Source: Bimuria novae-zelandiae CBS 107.79
Taxonomy: Eukaryota > Ascomycota > Dothideomycetes > Pleosporales > Didymosphaeriaceae
Direction: 5' to 3'
Length of the DNA stretch: 64,000 bases
Assembly: GCA_010015655.1 (NCBI GenBank)
Contig: ML976701.1
Location: forward strand, 443,356-507,355
Numbering within the stretch: position 1 is the stretch's first letter; every line of letters starts with the position of its first letter. This document shows positions 35,227-44,432 of the stretch, piece after piece. Both the position numbers and the translations under genes were made by a program. A model generated the notes under the pieces. That model was not told where the DNA came from, ran no database searches, and saw nothing but the letters and a program-made list of their open reading frames with translations.

Positions 35227-36079
35227 TATTACTACCTAATCTTAATCTTATTCTTAATAAATTTACTTATAATTAAGAATTAGGTAATAGCTCTTTATTA
35301 GTGCTTAATAATTATAACTAGAGAAAGATAAATAGGCTTATATACTCTATAGTTAAAAATTAAAGTAGTAGAGATATATAGAAGCTTTATTAGTTACTTT
35401 ATTACCTCTCCGTGTAAAATAAGCTACTTTAGTATAATAATAATAGGCTAAGGCAGGCGCTATTAATAAAGTAAAAGTAAAAAAAAAAGGGTAAGACTTT
35501 AAATTTTTAGTAGTATTAAAAGTATTATAGTAGAGTAGTCCTATAGTTACTAAGGAAGGTAAGGGAGGCACGTATTTATTAATTTATTAAAAAGTAAGAG
35601 GATAAGTAGTAATAGCTTTAAAAAGTAAAGATAGTAGAGCTAAGGAAGGTAGCTAAGTTATATAAGGAGAAAATTTAGCAGGAAAAACGTGCTACGCGAG
35701 AGGCAGCTAAGAAGGCGAAGGAGAAAGAGAAGGCTAAAAAGGTAGCTTAGCACGCTACCTAGAAGTCTACCCGTGACGCAGAAAAAGCTCTACAATTATC
35801 CTAAAAGGGTAAGAGAAAGGCCTATTAGCTATCTCTATAGAGTAAAAAGCGTTAGAAACGTGTTGTTAATGCTATAGATATTGGAGAGGCCTTAGAGGGC
35901 GCATCTACTACCCTAACTAAATCTACACGCAGCCGCCGCAATATTAAGCTTCTAAATAAATTATAGATATTAACTTACTACCCTATAAAAAATCTTATAA
36001 TAATATTAATCGTGGGTGGTTCTATAGCCTTATTTTTAATAAAGCGTTTATGGTGTTGCCCGCGCATCACGCGCACGGA

Positions 36080-38149
36080 TTCGCGTGATGCACGCACAAC
36101 ACCATAGCAGCTCTACGAGAAATGAGGCTATAGAGCCACGTATAGTAGCGAATATTGCGAGATTTTTTGGTGGCGTGCTCTATTGATGCTTGCGATCAAC
36201 CTGCGCTACTGATATCTACTTGGAAGCTTAACGTTGCGGCCGCGCCGGGTAGTCTTGGTTAGAGCTGCTGATGCGGCACCTGAGGCGTCTGCAGTAACTA
36301 CAGCGTCAACCACACGTTTCTGACGCTTATTGCTCTGTGTGGATGGCTGCGATGCCTTTCTCTTACCCTTTTGGGTAGATTGTAGAGCTTTTGCGGCGTT
36401 ACAAGCCTTCCTTTCGCGGGCGCGCTCTGCTGCCTTCTCAGCCCTCTCCTTCTCCCTGGCTACCTTGGCTGCCTCCCGCGCCACACGCTTCTCCTCAGCA
36501 ATTTTTTCCTTGCATAGCTTAGCTGCCTTCCTTAACTTAGCTATCTTAGCTTTTTAAAGTCTCTGCTCCCTCTCCTCTTACTCTTTTATAGACTAACCTA
36601 CACGCGCCTCCCTAACCTTCCTTAGTAATTAGAAAACTACCCCTCTATAGTATTCTTAACGTTACTAAAGGTTAAGAGACTTACCCTTCTTTTTATATTT
36701 CTTCTTAACTAATAGCGCCTCCTTTAGCCCGTTAATTTTATAGCAAAGGAGCTTATTTTAAATAAAGATATAGTAGAGTAAGCGGCTAAGCTTCTGCGCG
36801 TCCTTACTACTCTAGTCCTCTACTATAGATCGTATAAGGGGATCTAGTTTACGCTAGTCAGATCCGCTAAGTACTAACGTAGAGCTCTCTCGCGATACCT
36901 GCTTATCTAGGGTAGTATTAGTAAACCTTTTAAGTATAACCTCTAGATTAAATAGTAATATACTAGTTACTTTAAAAGACTTAAGTATCGTCTCCTCTTT
37001 AAAGGAGCTTATCTACGCCTTTTAGAAAAGGGGGAAGAAGTTACCTTTCTTAATTAAGACTAGGCCTTAGCTCTTTTAAAGGTAGGTTATAAGCTTAGCT
37101 AAGTACGCTAATAAGAGAGGCTTAAAGAGTACTATATTAAGTAGCTAGAGCGTATACGTTAAATAAGGGGGAAGTATAGCTAGGAGGATCTTATTCTTAT
37201 TATAGTAATTAATAAAATCTATAGTGACGTGAGATCTATAGCTATTAAGGATAAGTAGTTAGTAAAATTATTAAGCTTTTACCTTTGTATAGCGATTGAA
37301 CACCTGTTTAAGCTAGGCAAGACTAATATTGTTATTTATCTAGCCTAATAGTAATAAGGTAATGTGCACGCTATGCTTTCATGCCTTAATATCCTTATCC
37401 TAGCTTAATTATATAGCCTTATTAGTTGCCTAATAGATAAGGCTTAGTGGTAAGGCTGCTCTATCCGCGCATACACATGCTAGGATAGTAATCTATTTAC
37501 GAGACCTATCTTAGAGAGATGCTCTAACCTCCTTCTTCTTCTATATCTGTCTGCTAAACACCCGTTTTAATCTACTAATAATACTAATTAAGCAGCCCTT
37601 TTTATCTATATTATACGTATAATAAGGCTTGATGTTATATTCCTTAATTTTATTATATAGGAAGTTAAAATATAGGCTACATTTATTACCTAAGTTAGCG
37701 TTATAGTAATTACTATCTATACCAGCTGCCTATTAAGAGATTAGGTAGATACTATATTAGTTAATAAAATAAGTAACCTAGCTCTCGCTTACTAGTTCTT
37801 TAGCTATTATTAACGCGAAATTTTGTATTATCTCTCTTATAGGTGGTAAGTGACGCGCTATAAGTCCCTTTATATATTTAATAAGCTCTGCCTCTTATTA
37901 TAGAGTAAGCTTTTATTAGTTAGTAATCTTTAATGCGTGCGACTGTGTAACTGCGCGGTGCCGCCGCGATAGAGTTGAGCGCTCAACGCCATGCTCGTTA
38001 GCTATTTTCGTATAACAGAGTTCATCGCTGGGATCTAGCGAGTCTATCTCTGCAAGCGCATCGTCAATCGGAGCCATATTGGTGGAGTTGTGTGGTGTGG
38101 AAGTTTGACATGTTTTCGGGCCGAGCGTGCATCACGCGCACGGACACGT
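36080..38149 (-). mobile_element. pogo-type transposon (family B), opposite orientation, RIPed
   Basis: The 5' (right) end read on the minus strand from 38149 is ACGTGTCCGTGCGCGTGATG, next to TA 38150-38151, and matches the tip of the copy at 31766. The 3' (left) end at about 36080-36104 lacks its outermost bases and abuts the truncated right end of that copy, so the two lie tail to tail. The transposase pseudogene occupies 38077-36206. The central 1.2 kb is strongly TA-rich while both coding ends are nearly normal. Confidence 0.82.
36206..38077 (-). pseudogene. pogo transposase remnant with intact N- and C-terminal ends
   Basis: The minus-strand ATG at 38077 opens a Psq-type helix-turn-helix (ELCYTKIANEHGVERSTLSR, then RRHRAVTQSHA). 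The middle has many TAA/TAG stops. The last 92 codons (36484-36206) are open and encode an Ala/Lys/Arg/Glu-rich helix, then KRKASQPSTQSNKRQKRVVD and TRRGRNVKLPSRYQ before the stop, the family's basic tail. The DDE core is unreadable except in fragments. Not functional. Confidence 0.82.
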
Positions 38150-38151
38150 TA

Positions 38152-38311
38152 CCCCAACATAATCGCGCCTAGTTTTCGACGCGTTATAACTACACCAATA
38201 TAGATCCAATTCAAGCTGCGATTAATAAGATCAAATTACTAAAACCAAGAAAATATTTTTATGTACCTAAATAGCCTAAAAGTATAGTATTATACGATTA
38301 ACGTTAACGCG
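38152..38311 (+). mobile_element. 5' fragment of a pogo-type transposon
   Basis: Starts immediately after TA 38150-38151 with CCCCAACATAATCGCGCC, which resembles the right end of the element at 2890-4973 read inward. It is followed by a RIPed N-terminus (DPIQAAINKIKLLKPRKYFY near 38203-38265) homologous to the start of the transposase at 2979. The fragment ends near 38311, where aldehyde dehydrogenase sequence begins. Its 3' end is missing, so the boundary is approximate. Confidence 0.65.
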
Positions 38312-38344
38312 CAGGTACCATCTGAGCTCACACGCTGCCAGTTG

Positions 38345-39486
38345 AATATCGTAGAAACTTGGAACTAAATACATATAGTTGGAACGGTGCAGTCGGGCTC
38401 CCTATACGAGCAATCAGCATGCCGCTTGCCGCTGGTTGTTCGATTGTCGTCAAAGCTTCAGAGCTCTGTCCAAGGACCCACCATCTGCTCCTCGAAGCGT
38501 TCGAAGAAGCAGGAATACCATCTGGCGTCATTAACATGATACAAGAGAGGAGGGAAGATGCTGCTGCAGTCACTGAAGCCACCGTCGCCCACCAGGCGCT
38601 CCGAAAAGTTGACTTCATCAGCAGTGCGGCTGTAGGCAGCAAGATGGGCCAGCTTTGCGCGAAATACCTCAAACCTATACTTATAGAGCTTGGTGGGAAA
38701 GGACCAGCAGAATTTCTTGAGGATGCTGATCTCGGACAGGCTGCAAAGCTTTGCGCCGTGGGTGGTAAGTCAAGAATTCGCATCCCCAACAGAGGAAACG
38801 AGTAACAGTCTTAGCGGTCATGGATCATGGCCAGCTCTGATTTTCAACCGAGCGAATCATTGTTCATCGCGCAATTTACGACGATTTTGTCAAACAACTC
38901 ACCGCTGTGTTTTCGCACATTCCCAGTGCCGGCGACGCTGTCACAAAACAGTCCGTAAAGGCCAGTTCTAGTTCCCTGGGTGCGAGATAGTAACCCAGTA
39001 TCATGTGCTGACACCTGATAGCATGCGTACGATGTTCTAAGTGACGCTCAAGACAAAGGCGCTACCTTCCTCGCCAGTGGCCTCCAATATCTCAGCGAAA
39101 CAAGCCTCAAGCCCACCCTCGTAATCAACGTGTCGCACAACGCGCGTATCTTCGACGAAGAAACATTTGGGCCGTCAGCATCAGTGTACATGACTGAGAG
39201 CGAAGACCATGCAGTTGAAAAAGCGAACGACTCAGTGTATGGCTTGAACGCGGCGGTGCATAACAAGAGTTGGGAGCATGCTTTAGAGATCGCGAAGCGG
39301 CTGGGGTATGGACAGGTGCACGTCAACGACATAACCTGTAATGATGCGCCCGGGGTGCCGATCAAAGGTGTCGAGGGCTCTGGATGGGGAACTTCGAACT
39401 TGATTTGGGGTATCGAGGAGTTCACGGTGCAGAAGTCGATTTATTTCCACCCTTCGGGCGGAGTGAATATGTTCGATAAACACTGA
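38345..39486 (+). pseudogene. aldehyde dehydrogenase pseudogene (salicylaldehyde/vanillin dehydrogenase type)
   Basis: The plus strand encodes an NAD(P)-dependent aldehyde dehydrogenase from mid cofactor domain to the C-terminus. Blocks visible: YSWNGAVGLPIRAISMPLAA, VVKASELCPRTHHLL, LKPILIELGGKGPAEFLEDA (with the general-base Glu), STERIIVHRAIYDDFVKQL, and ETFGPSASVYMTESEDHAVE to the stop. Two introns remain spliceable: 38764-38811 (GTAAGT to TTAG) and one near 38980-39020. The first 130 or so residues are missing; the gene begins where the pogo fragment ends. At 38838-38840 the codon at the catalytic Cys of the GQICMSTERI motif is TGA. Flanking residues are conserved, so this is a recent or single lesion, but the gene cannot make an active enzyme. 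Confidence 0.88.
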
Positions 39487-39501
39487 GCGCGAAGGGGCTC
39501 T

Positions 39502-39858
39502 TCACGTAGCTAATCTCAAGGATGGTATAGGCAGCCTAGAAGCCTTTCTAATGACTCTGCCGGCGATATGAGGTAGCCGCTGACCGAATTCCAAAATGGC
39601 GTGTGCTATCGGGCGATAAAATGCCAAAGTAACTTTGTCGTTCACTTGCCCTTGCCCAAGCAGTGCTAGAACTTGCGATGGTAAGTAATCGAAAGACGCT
39701 CCCATGTGACAAGCCTGCCAAATATCACTATCCCCTTCATTGGCCCGCGCTATAACCCACACATCCTTGAAGAATATGTCCATACCATTCGAGAGTGGAG
39801 TTGCTGCAAGTACATGCTCTACATCACCGTCTTTCCCGTCTATCTCCGTCTTCCTCAA
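39502..39858 (-). pseudogene. possible fragment of an unrecognised gene
   Basis: A minus-strand frame of 118 codons reads like protein (GMDIFFKDVWVIARANEGDS, FDYLPSQVLALLGQG, VTLAFYRPIAHAILEF) and remains open for about 16 further codons upstream before a stop. It lacks a convincing start and sits 16 bp after the dehydrogenase pseudogene on the opposite strand. I do not recognise a family. It may be the last exon of a damaged gene or a chance opening. Confidence 0.3.
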
Positions 39859-39973
39859 GAAAATTCTGAAACCACCGGCTTCGCATCGCTCCGTCTCACG
39901 TCACAGAGCTTCTCTTTTCCCATCACCAACGACCTGAACAGACCATTCGATACACAGCAATATAACGCGATGA

Positions 39974-40772
39974 TTACTTGTGCATGAGTACATAATATAC
40001 AATGACAAATGCTATCAGTACAGGCGTATAAGTATGATACTTGCTCCTATCCGTGACCGAGAGTATCGCCACTAACACCGCGGTGAACGCAGTGCGGTTC
40101 CTATACCTTGTATCGTTCTCCGGGTCTAACCAATTGAACCCTTTCTCGCAGAGGTACAATAATACATAATTGATGGGGTAGAATAAAGTGAAAGCGACCG
40201 AAAGGCTGAAAAGCGCCTGTGACAATGTTTCAATGTTCTTCTTACTACCGTTAGGTGTTTTGGTGCTTTTGTCGTCGCGGGGTGCTGGTCTGGTTTTTCT
40301 GGGGTTAGGGGCCTCATGGAATACGAGGAGCTCGTTTTTAGTGAGTCATATGCCAAGGTATTTCTATCTAACAGCACTACACCACAACCCCTTAAAATAA
40401 TAATCAAAAATATTAAATATATAGCAAAATAGCTCTAAATTGTCTCTTTTACCTCCTAGATTATTATAAATTATCATTAAAGATTATGGTTGTGGTGCAG
40501 CACTGTCACCTCGAAGATACCTTGGCATATGACTCACTAAAAACAAGCTCCTCGTAGTAGCGTGCGGTCCCGCTCTGATCTTTTGTTCTCACGATTGCCG
40601 TCAGATAAATGCGCTTCGGCGCTAATTATGCGCTGGCGTGATGAAGCATGGTATCTTGGATGTGGCTGCTGAGGAGGTGTGATCGGCTCGTCGATACGAG
40701 AGCGCTGGGGAATCCCGGCCGCTGTGATACGCTTGTGTGCAGTGCTCCTAGTCTGTGAGCTCACGAACACTG
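39974..40772 (-). pseudogene. membrane-protein gene interrupted by a MITE
   Basis: The downstream part (40320-39974) encodes a linker and about three hydrophobic segments: LFSLSVAFTLFYPINYVLLY, FTAVLVAILSV and PVLIAFVIVYYVLMHK, ending in TAA. The upstream part (40770-40557) encodes a polar stretch ending KRSERDRTLL. Leaving out the 231-bp MITE at 40324-40554 and one copy of TA puts both parts in one frame. The insertion adds 233 bp, which shifts the frame and brings a stop. An acceptor-like CGCCAG lies just upstream of 40773, and coding-like sequence may extend to about 41083, but I could not fix the 5' exons. I recognise no family. Confidence 0.55.
40324..40554. mobile_element. 231-bp MITE with about 67-bp inverted terminal repeats and TA duplication
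   Basis: The ends are inverted copies: left CGAGGAGCTCGTTTTTAGTG, and right, read on the minus strand, CGAGGAGCTTGTTTTTAGTG. The match extends about 67 bp to CACCACAACC with only a few mismatches. The interior of about 97 bp is AT-rich and non-coding. TA lies on each side (40322-40323 and 40555-40556). Size, structure and target fit a non-autonomous Tc1/mariner-type MITE. It lies within the coding exon of the membrane-protein gene. Confidence 0.9.
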
Positions 40773-41241
40773 GCGACTTATGCCTTTCAATACGTCATGA
40801 GATGGAAAAAAACAATTTATAAACTCACCGGTTGATGCATGGAGGCCAGTTTGCTGCGTAACCGCATTGGCACGAAGGGTCGTGAAAAGCGTGATCAAAC
40901 CAATCGTCGGGCGGAGCACGTATGGAGCACATCCAGTTCCGACGACATGATTGAGGTCGAAAGGCCAACATGTGCCATGATGATGGTTCCTACAATATGA
41001 GAGGGTAAATGGCCGGAAATCATTATGAAAAGGTTTTGTTTCGTGACATAGTTACGTGACGTGACTGCTGCGCCGCTGCTCATAGAAATGTGGCGGATTA
41101 CGCTAACCCTCTTGGTCCATATTTCCTATTTGCCAGAAGCTGTGTTGCTTCACTTTCGACCCATTAAAAAACACTTTATCTTATTTGCTGTGCAACGGTG
41201 TAACCTGTGTGCGCGTATTTCTACAGTACGTGGAACCACCC
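40773..41241. other. region of uncertain coding status
   Basis: May hold 5' exons of the MITE-interrupted gene on the minus strand. One frame reads CWPFDLNHVVGTGCAPYVLR and LRANAVTQQTGLHASTG before a GTGAGT donor at about 40829; another frame opens at an ATG at 41083. The two disagree, so I make no gene model. The last bases are the 3' flank of the desaturase gene. Confidence 0.3.
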
Positions 41242-42768
41242 TCAAGCCGCCTCCGCACTCCCCACCAACCGCCTCACATTCGTGACATGCTCATTAACCC
41301 TCACCACAACCCTTCCCAACTTATCCTTTATACCAGGCACGCCCCTCTCCTCCTTCCACACTTCTACCTCCTGCCCACCTCTCAACACACCCACACGCAT
41401 CGTACTCAGCAAATTATGCGCTGCATTGCTATGCACATACACGCCCCCATTAAAACCGGCCGTCGCATCTTTGCCCACCCAGCCCTTGATTAGCGCCTTC
41501 CCGCCGGGATGCTCGGTAATAAAATCCGTGACGTCGTGAATGATGCCTGTGATAGCGATGAGCGCGGCATCACCGGACGCGCAGCGGGCCTGGTACTCCA
41601 CCCAGGAGACAACGGGCAGCTGCGAGAGGGGCAGGCCCCAGTCGAGGGTAACGCGGCGGGCATCGAGGGCTTTCTGTTGCTGCTGGAGACGCCCTTTCTC
41701 GATCTCGTTGTGGCGGAAGCGCTTGAGGTCGTAGGCGAGGGTGGTTTTGGAGAGGAGGTAGATGAGCCATTTTGTGGGGTCGTACTGGTACCATGAAATC
41801 GCGTTGCCTGAGGAGTACATTGTCAGCTGAATTTGAGGAGAAGGAAGGGGCGAATAGGAAGGCGAGACGTACGATAGTCGCTGGGAAACTCGTGATGGAA
41901 GTTGTGATAGCCTTCGCCGAGGGTAACGATGGCGGTGATAAAATGATCTCGAGGCGTCCGTCGATCGTCAAAGGGTTGCTCGCCCAACCAGTGAGCGAGA
42001 GAGTTGACGCAGAATGTGGCTTGCTGAACGAAGCATGCTCTGAGAATGCCTGCGTAGACGAGTCCTCCCCACCAGTCGCTCCAACCTAGGCCAGCGACAC
42101 ACATGGGGAAAAGCCACGCTGCGACCATGAGACTCTTCCCATCTACAGAAGTCAGAACACATCACTAGAAGGAGCAACAAGGCCAGTTCTAAGAGGGCTT
42201 TGAACATACAGTGCTTGTGCTGCCACACGACCACAGGATCAGCATCCAGATCCGAGATGTCCGTCCTCCCGATTTTCTTTGGATCTTGTTGCAGTACCAT
42301 CCACCCCAAATGCGCATGAAAGAAGCCCCTCAGCGCGCAATAGGGATCTTTCGACGTGTCTTTCCACCGATGATGAGCTCTGTGTTTGCTGCTCCAGAAC
42401 CGAATCGAGCCTTGGATCGCGCCCGCTCCTACGAAGGCAAGAAAGATTCTCAGAGGCAAGCGTGCATTGTAGCAGCGGTGAGACCAGAGCCTGTGATCCC
42501 CCCAGTTATCCCGAACCCGGTCAGGAAGTAGTACAAGATCCCCCATATGGCAGTGGCGCGCGTGAGAGGGACATATTGTGCAGCGTAAAGACCGTAGGCC
42601 GGCACTAGGAGGACAAGGGTGGTAGAGGACCAATTGATGTGCTTGTACCAGTTTTGGATAGTGACGGGCTGGTCACTGATGTGCACCCCTTGTGCTGGTG
42701 TGAGCGTAAGTCCACTCCTTCAGTGATTGTATCTGGCCTTACCTTGGTTGTGACCGTTGCTCGGACAT
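41242..42768 (-). CDS. OLE1: acyl-CoA delta-9 desaturase with C-terminal cytochrome b5 domain, one frameshift
   Basis: Minus-strand exons: 42694-42210, 42142-41873 and 41807-41242, plus a short first exon probably starting at ATG 42768. Introns of 67 and 65 nt are clean. The integral ER-membrane enzyme introduces the first double bond into stearoyl/palmitoyl-CoA. The three His boxes are present: HRLWSH, HRAHH and HNFHH. Hydrophobic segments flank them. The C-terminal cytochrome b5 domain has HPGGKAL, the heme-binding motif, as in yeast Ole1. Odd: just before HRLWSH a run of six G (42502-42507) leaves the upstream ([11 protein letters not shown]) and downstream frames offset by one base. The joint from exon 1 to exon 2 is also not resolved. 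Either a sequencing error in the homopolymer or an inactivated copy. Confidence 0.82.
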
Positions 42769-42834
42769 TCTTACAAGCCGTTCTTGTCACCTTTGAGCAG
42801 ACAAGCGTTCAGGGTCAACAGGCAGGACCGACGG

Positions 42835-42842
42835 CTATATAG
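42835..42842 (-). promoter_or_regulatory. TATA-like box of the desaturase gene
   Basis: CTATATAG lies 67-74 bp upstream of the presumed desaturase start codon. It is the only strong TATA-like sequence there and fits a short fungal leader. Confidence 0.4.
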
Positions 42843-43540
42843 CGATGCGGAGAGAACACCTTGCTCAATCTTCCAATGAGATAATCTGGTTCCTCGGTAG
42901 GGCGCGCCCCCACCCAACGGAGCTTCTGACTCTTCTCAATAGCTCAACAGCCTCAACACTCTCAACGCAATGAGATAATCGCATCAAAAGTGCAGTTAGT
43001 GGCACGATACTAGAGCCATTGTGGTCCAGATTACGAAGTCCCTAGTAGACTGAATATAGCTGCGTTTGCGTGAGTGGTCAGCAAAAGAGCGGTGGGTTTG
43101 GTGTAGAAAGAGGAGTGTGAAGGAGCTTCCGCTCTAAGCCGCTTTGGGATGAGCTTGCGAGAACACTGGTCGGTGGTCCTACAACCGCACCACGCTCACA
43201 AGTCGCCCAAGCCAACACTACAAATTTGCTCGTACAAGGCGATTTCCCATGATCCATAGAATTTGACGAGCGAACCAGTGCTGCGATCCTCCTCCAACTG
43301 TAAGCAGTCAGCGTTCCGCCCTTCTGTTGCTGTGATGTTTCTCAGTTGCTGTACGTCGCATGATCTGTTCGGGTTGATAACGACGATAAGTGAACCCTGA
43401 ATGGTATTCCGGTTTCCAGACAGGGGCAAAGCACATGAAACGAAATCGAATCCAATGCAGTGATATTTGATTGGACTATCGCATGACCACGTATCAGTTC
43501 GATCCCTTTGCACTCCCAATCCTCCTACTCATGCCTCCGC
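42843..43540. other. intergenic region between the desaturase promoter and RPS20 3' end
   Basis: Holds the upstream region of the desaturase gene and the 3' UTR of RPS20. A 107-codon minus frame at 43196-43519 follows the RPS20 stop and shows no protein features. Confidence 0.5.
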
Positions 43541-44074
43541 TTAAGCAGCGATTGTGACCTCGACCTCCACGCCGGCCTCGATGTTGATGATGATCTGCTT
43601 CACTACTTCGGTAGGGGCGTTCAAGTCGATGAGACGCTTGTGGATCCTCATTTCGAACGTGTCCCAGGTCTTAGAACCCTCACCGCAAGGGGTCTTGCGG
43701 GTGGTGACCTTGAGGTTCTTGGTAGGCAGGCGGACGGGGCCCTTGACGCGGAGGTCCTTGCCCTTGGCACGGTCGATGAGCTCCGTGCATACCTTCTCGA
43801 GGCTCTGCGTATTGTTAGATTGTGTTCTGATAGATTGTGCCCAAAAATCTTGGTTGCCCTCCACCCTTTTATCCTGATCCTACACCCGTCTTCGCCTTCG
43901 TAAATTGTGCATGTGTGCTTGATAGGGATTCAGCGTACCTTGACGTTGCGGCTGCTCAACGTGATCCTGATCTTATGGATCTTAGGACCTTCGAAGTCAC
44001 CCTTCTCCGGCTTGTCTGCATGTATTAGACTGTCTGTTGTGCCTAGTGAAGGGAATGCGCGTACTGTAAGACAT
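43541..44074 (-). CDS. RPS20: 40S ribosomal protein S20 (uS10), 116 aa
   Basis: Three minus-strand exons: 44074-44065 (MSY plus one base), 44015-43939 and 43804-43541. Introns are 49 and 134 nt. Early introns are typical of fungal ribosomal-protein genes. The protein reads [79 protein letters not shown] and ends in VEVEVTIAA. It matches eukaryotic uS10 along its full length. It binds 18S rRNA in the head of the small subunit, near the mRNA path, and its ubiquitination signals collided ribosomes. It is divergent from CUE3, whose product acts on such stalled ribosomes. Confidence 0.97.
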
Positions 44075-44432
44075 GGCGATTGTCGGTGTTGGCGTTGGAG
44101 GCTGGTTTCAGATAATTTCCAGTCACGACCCGGATCCTCGATCACTGTAATGTGATGACTGGCGTGGCGCTGCTGCTTGCGACGGCGAGAGTTGTCGATA
44201 GTGGATCGTCGCCCACCTGAAGAAATTCGACAGTGTGGGCGCGCCAAGATTTTTGGTGCACTAGGCCAGTTAAGGCAAGGCGCAGATCTCCCCCACGGTG
44301 CCGCTTTCGACTCACTATGAGTGCGAGACGCGCATATTTAAGCGCTCACACCCTCGAAGGACCCTGCAAACGACCTCCGTGGTGAAAGAGAAGGGATTCT
44401 GGTTGCAGCAGTCAGAGTCGAGCCGCCGCACG
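44075..44432. promoter_or_regulatory. shared divergent promoter of RPS20 and CUE3
   Basis: The start codons at 44074 (minus) and 44433 (plus) are 358 bp apart, so both genes must be driven from here. An in-frame ATG at 44298 could extend the CUE3 product by 45 residues, but these have no conserved look and would consume half of the promoter. Confidence 0.55.

Larger units (their letters stand above)
31766..36079 (+). mobile_element. pogo-type transposon (family B), heavily RIPed, split by two later insertions
   Basis: The left end starts after TA 31764-31765 with CCGTGTCCGTGCGCGTGATG. The right end near 36050-36079 is the inverted copy (CCCGCGCATCACGCGCACGG), truncated at its tip. Plus-strand transposase remnants are readable: ELVRYIKGLIERYTPPIREI near 32010-32090, DKKAT near 32310, and after both insertions the basic tail KRVVNA...TKSTRSRRNIKLLNKL near 35850-35960. 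The tail matches that of the opposing copy at 36206-36484. A solo LTR (32835-33284) and a Fot1 copy (33375-35226) sit inside it. Across the LTR the coding frame rejoins once the LTR and one 5-bp duplication are left out. Nearly every CpA is lost, so the copy is dead. Confidence 0.8.

Noticed and set aside
30336..38311. Possible Starship or other giant cargo-carrying element
   Set aside because: No tyrosine-recombinase (captain) gene and no cargo genes; the content is explained by small nested DNA transposons and an LTR.
38838..38840. TGA at a catalytic Cys as a possible selenocysteine codon
   Set aside because: Ascomycetes lack known selenocysteine machinery and the gene has also lost its N-terminus, so a pseudogene is far more likely.
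43196..43519. 107-codon minus frame after RPS20
   Set aside because: Sits in the 3' UTR of RPS20 and has no protein features.
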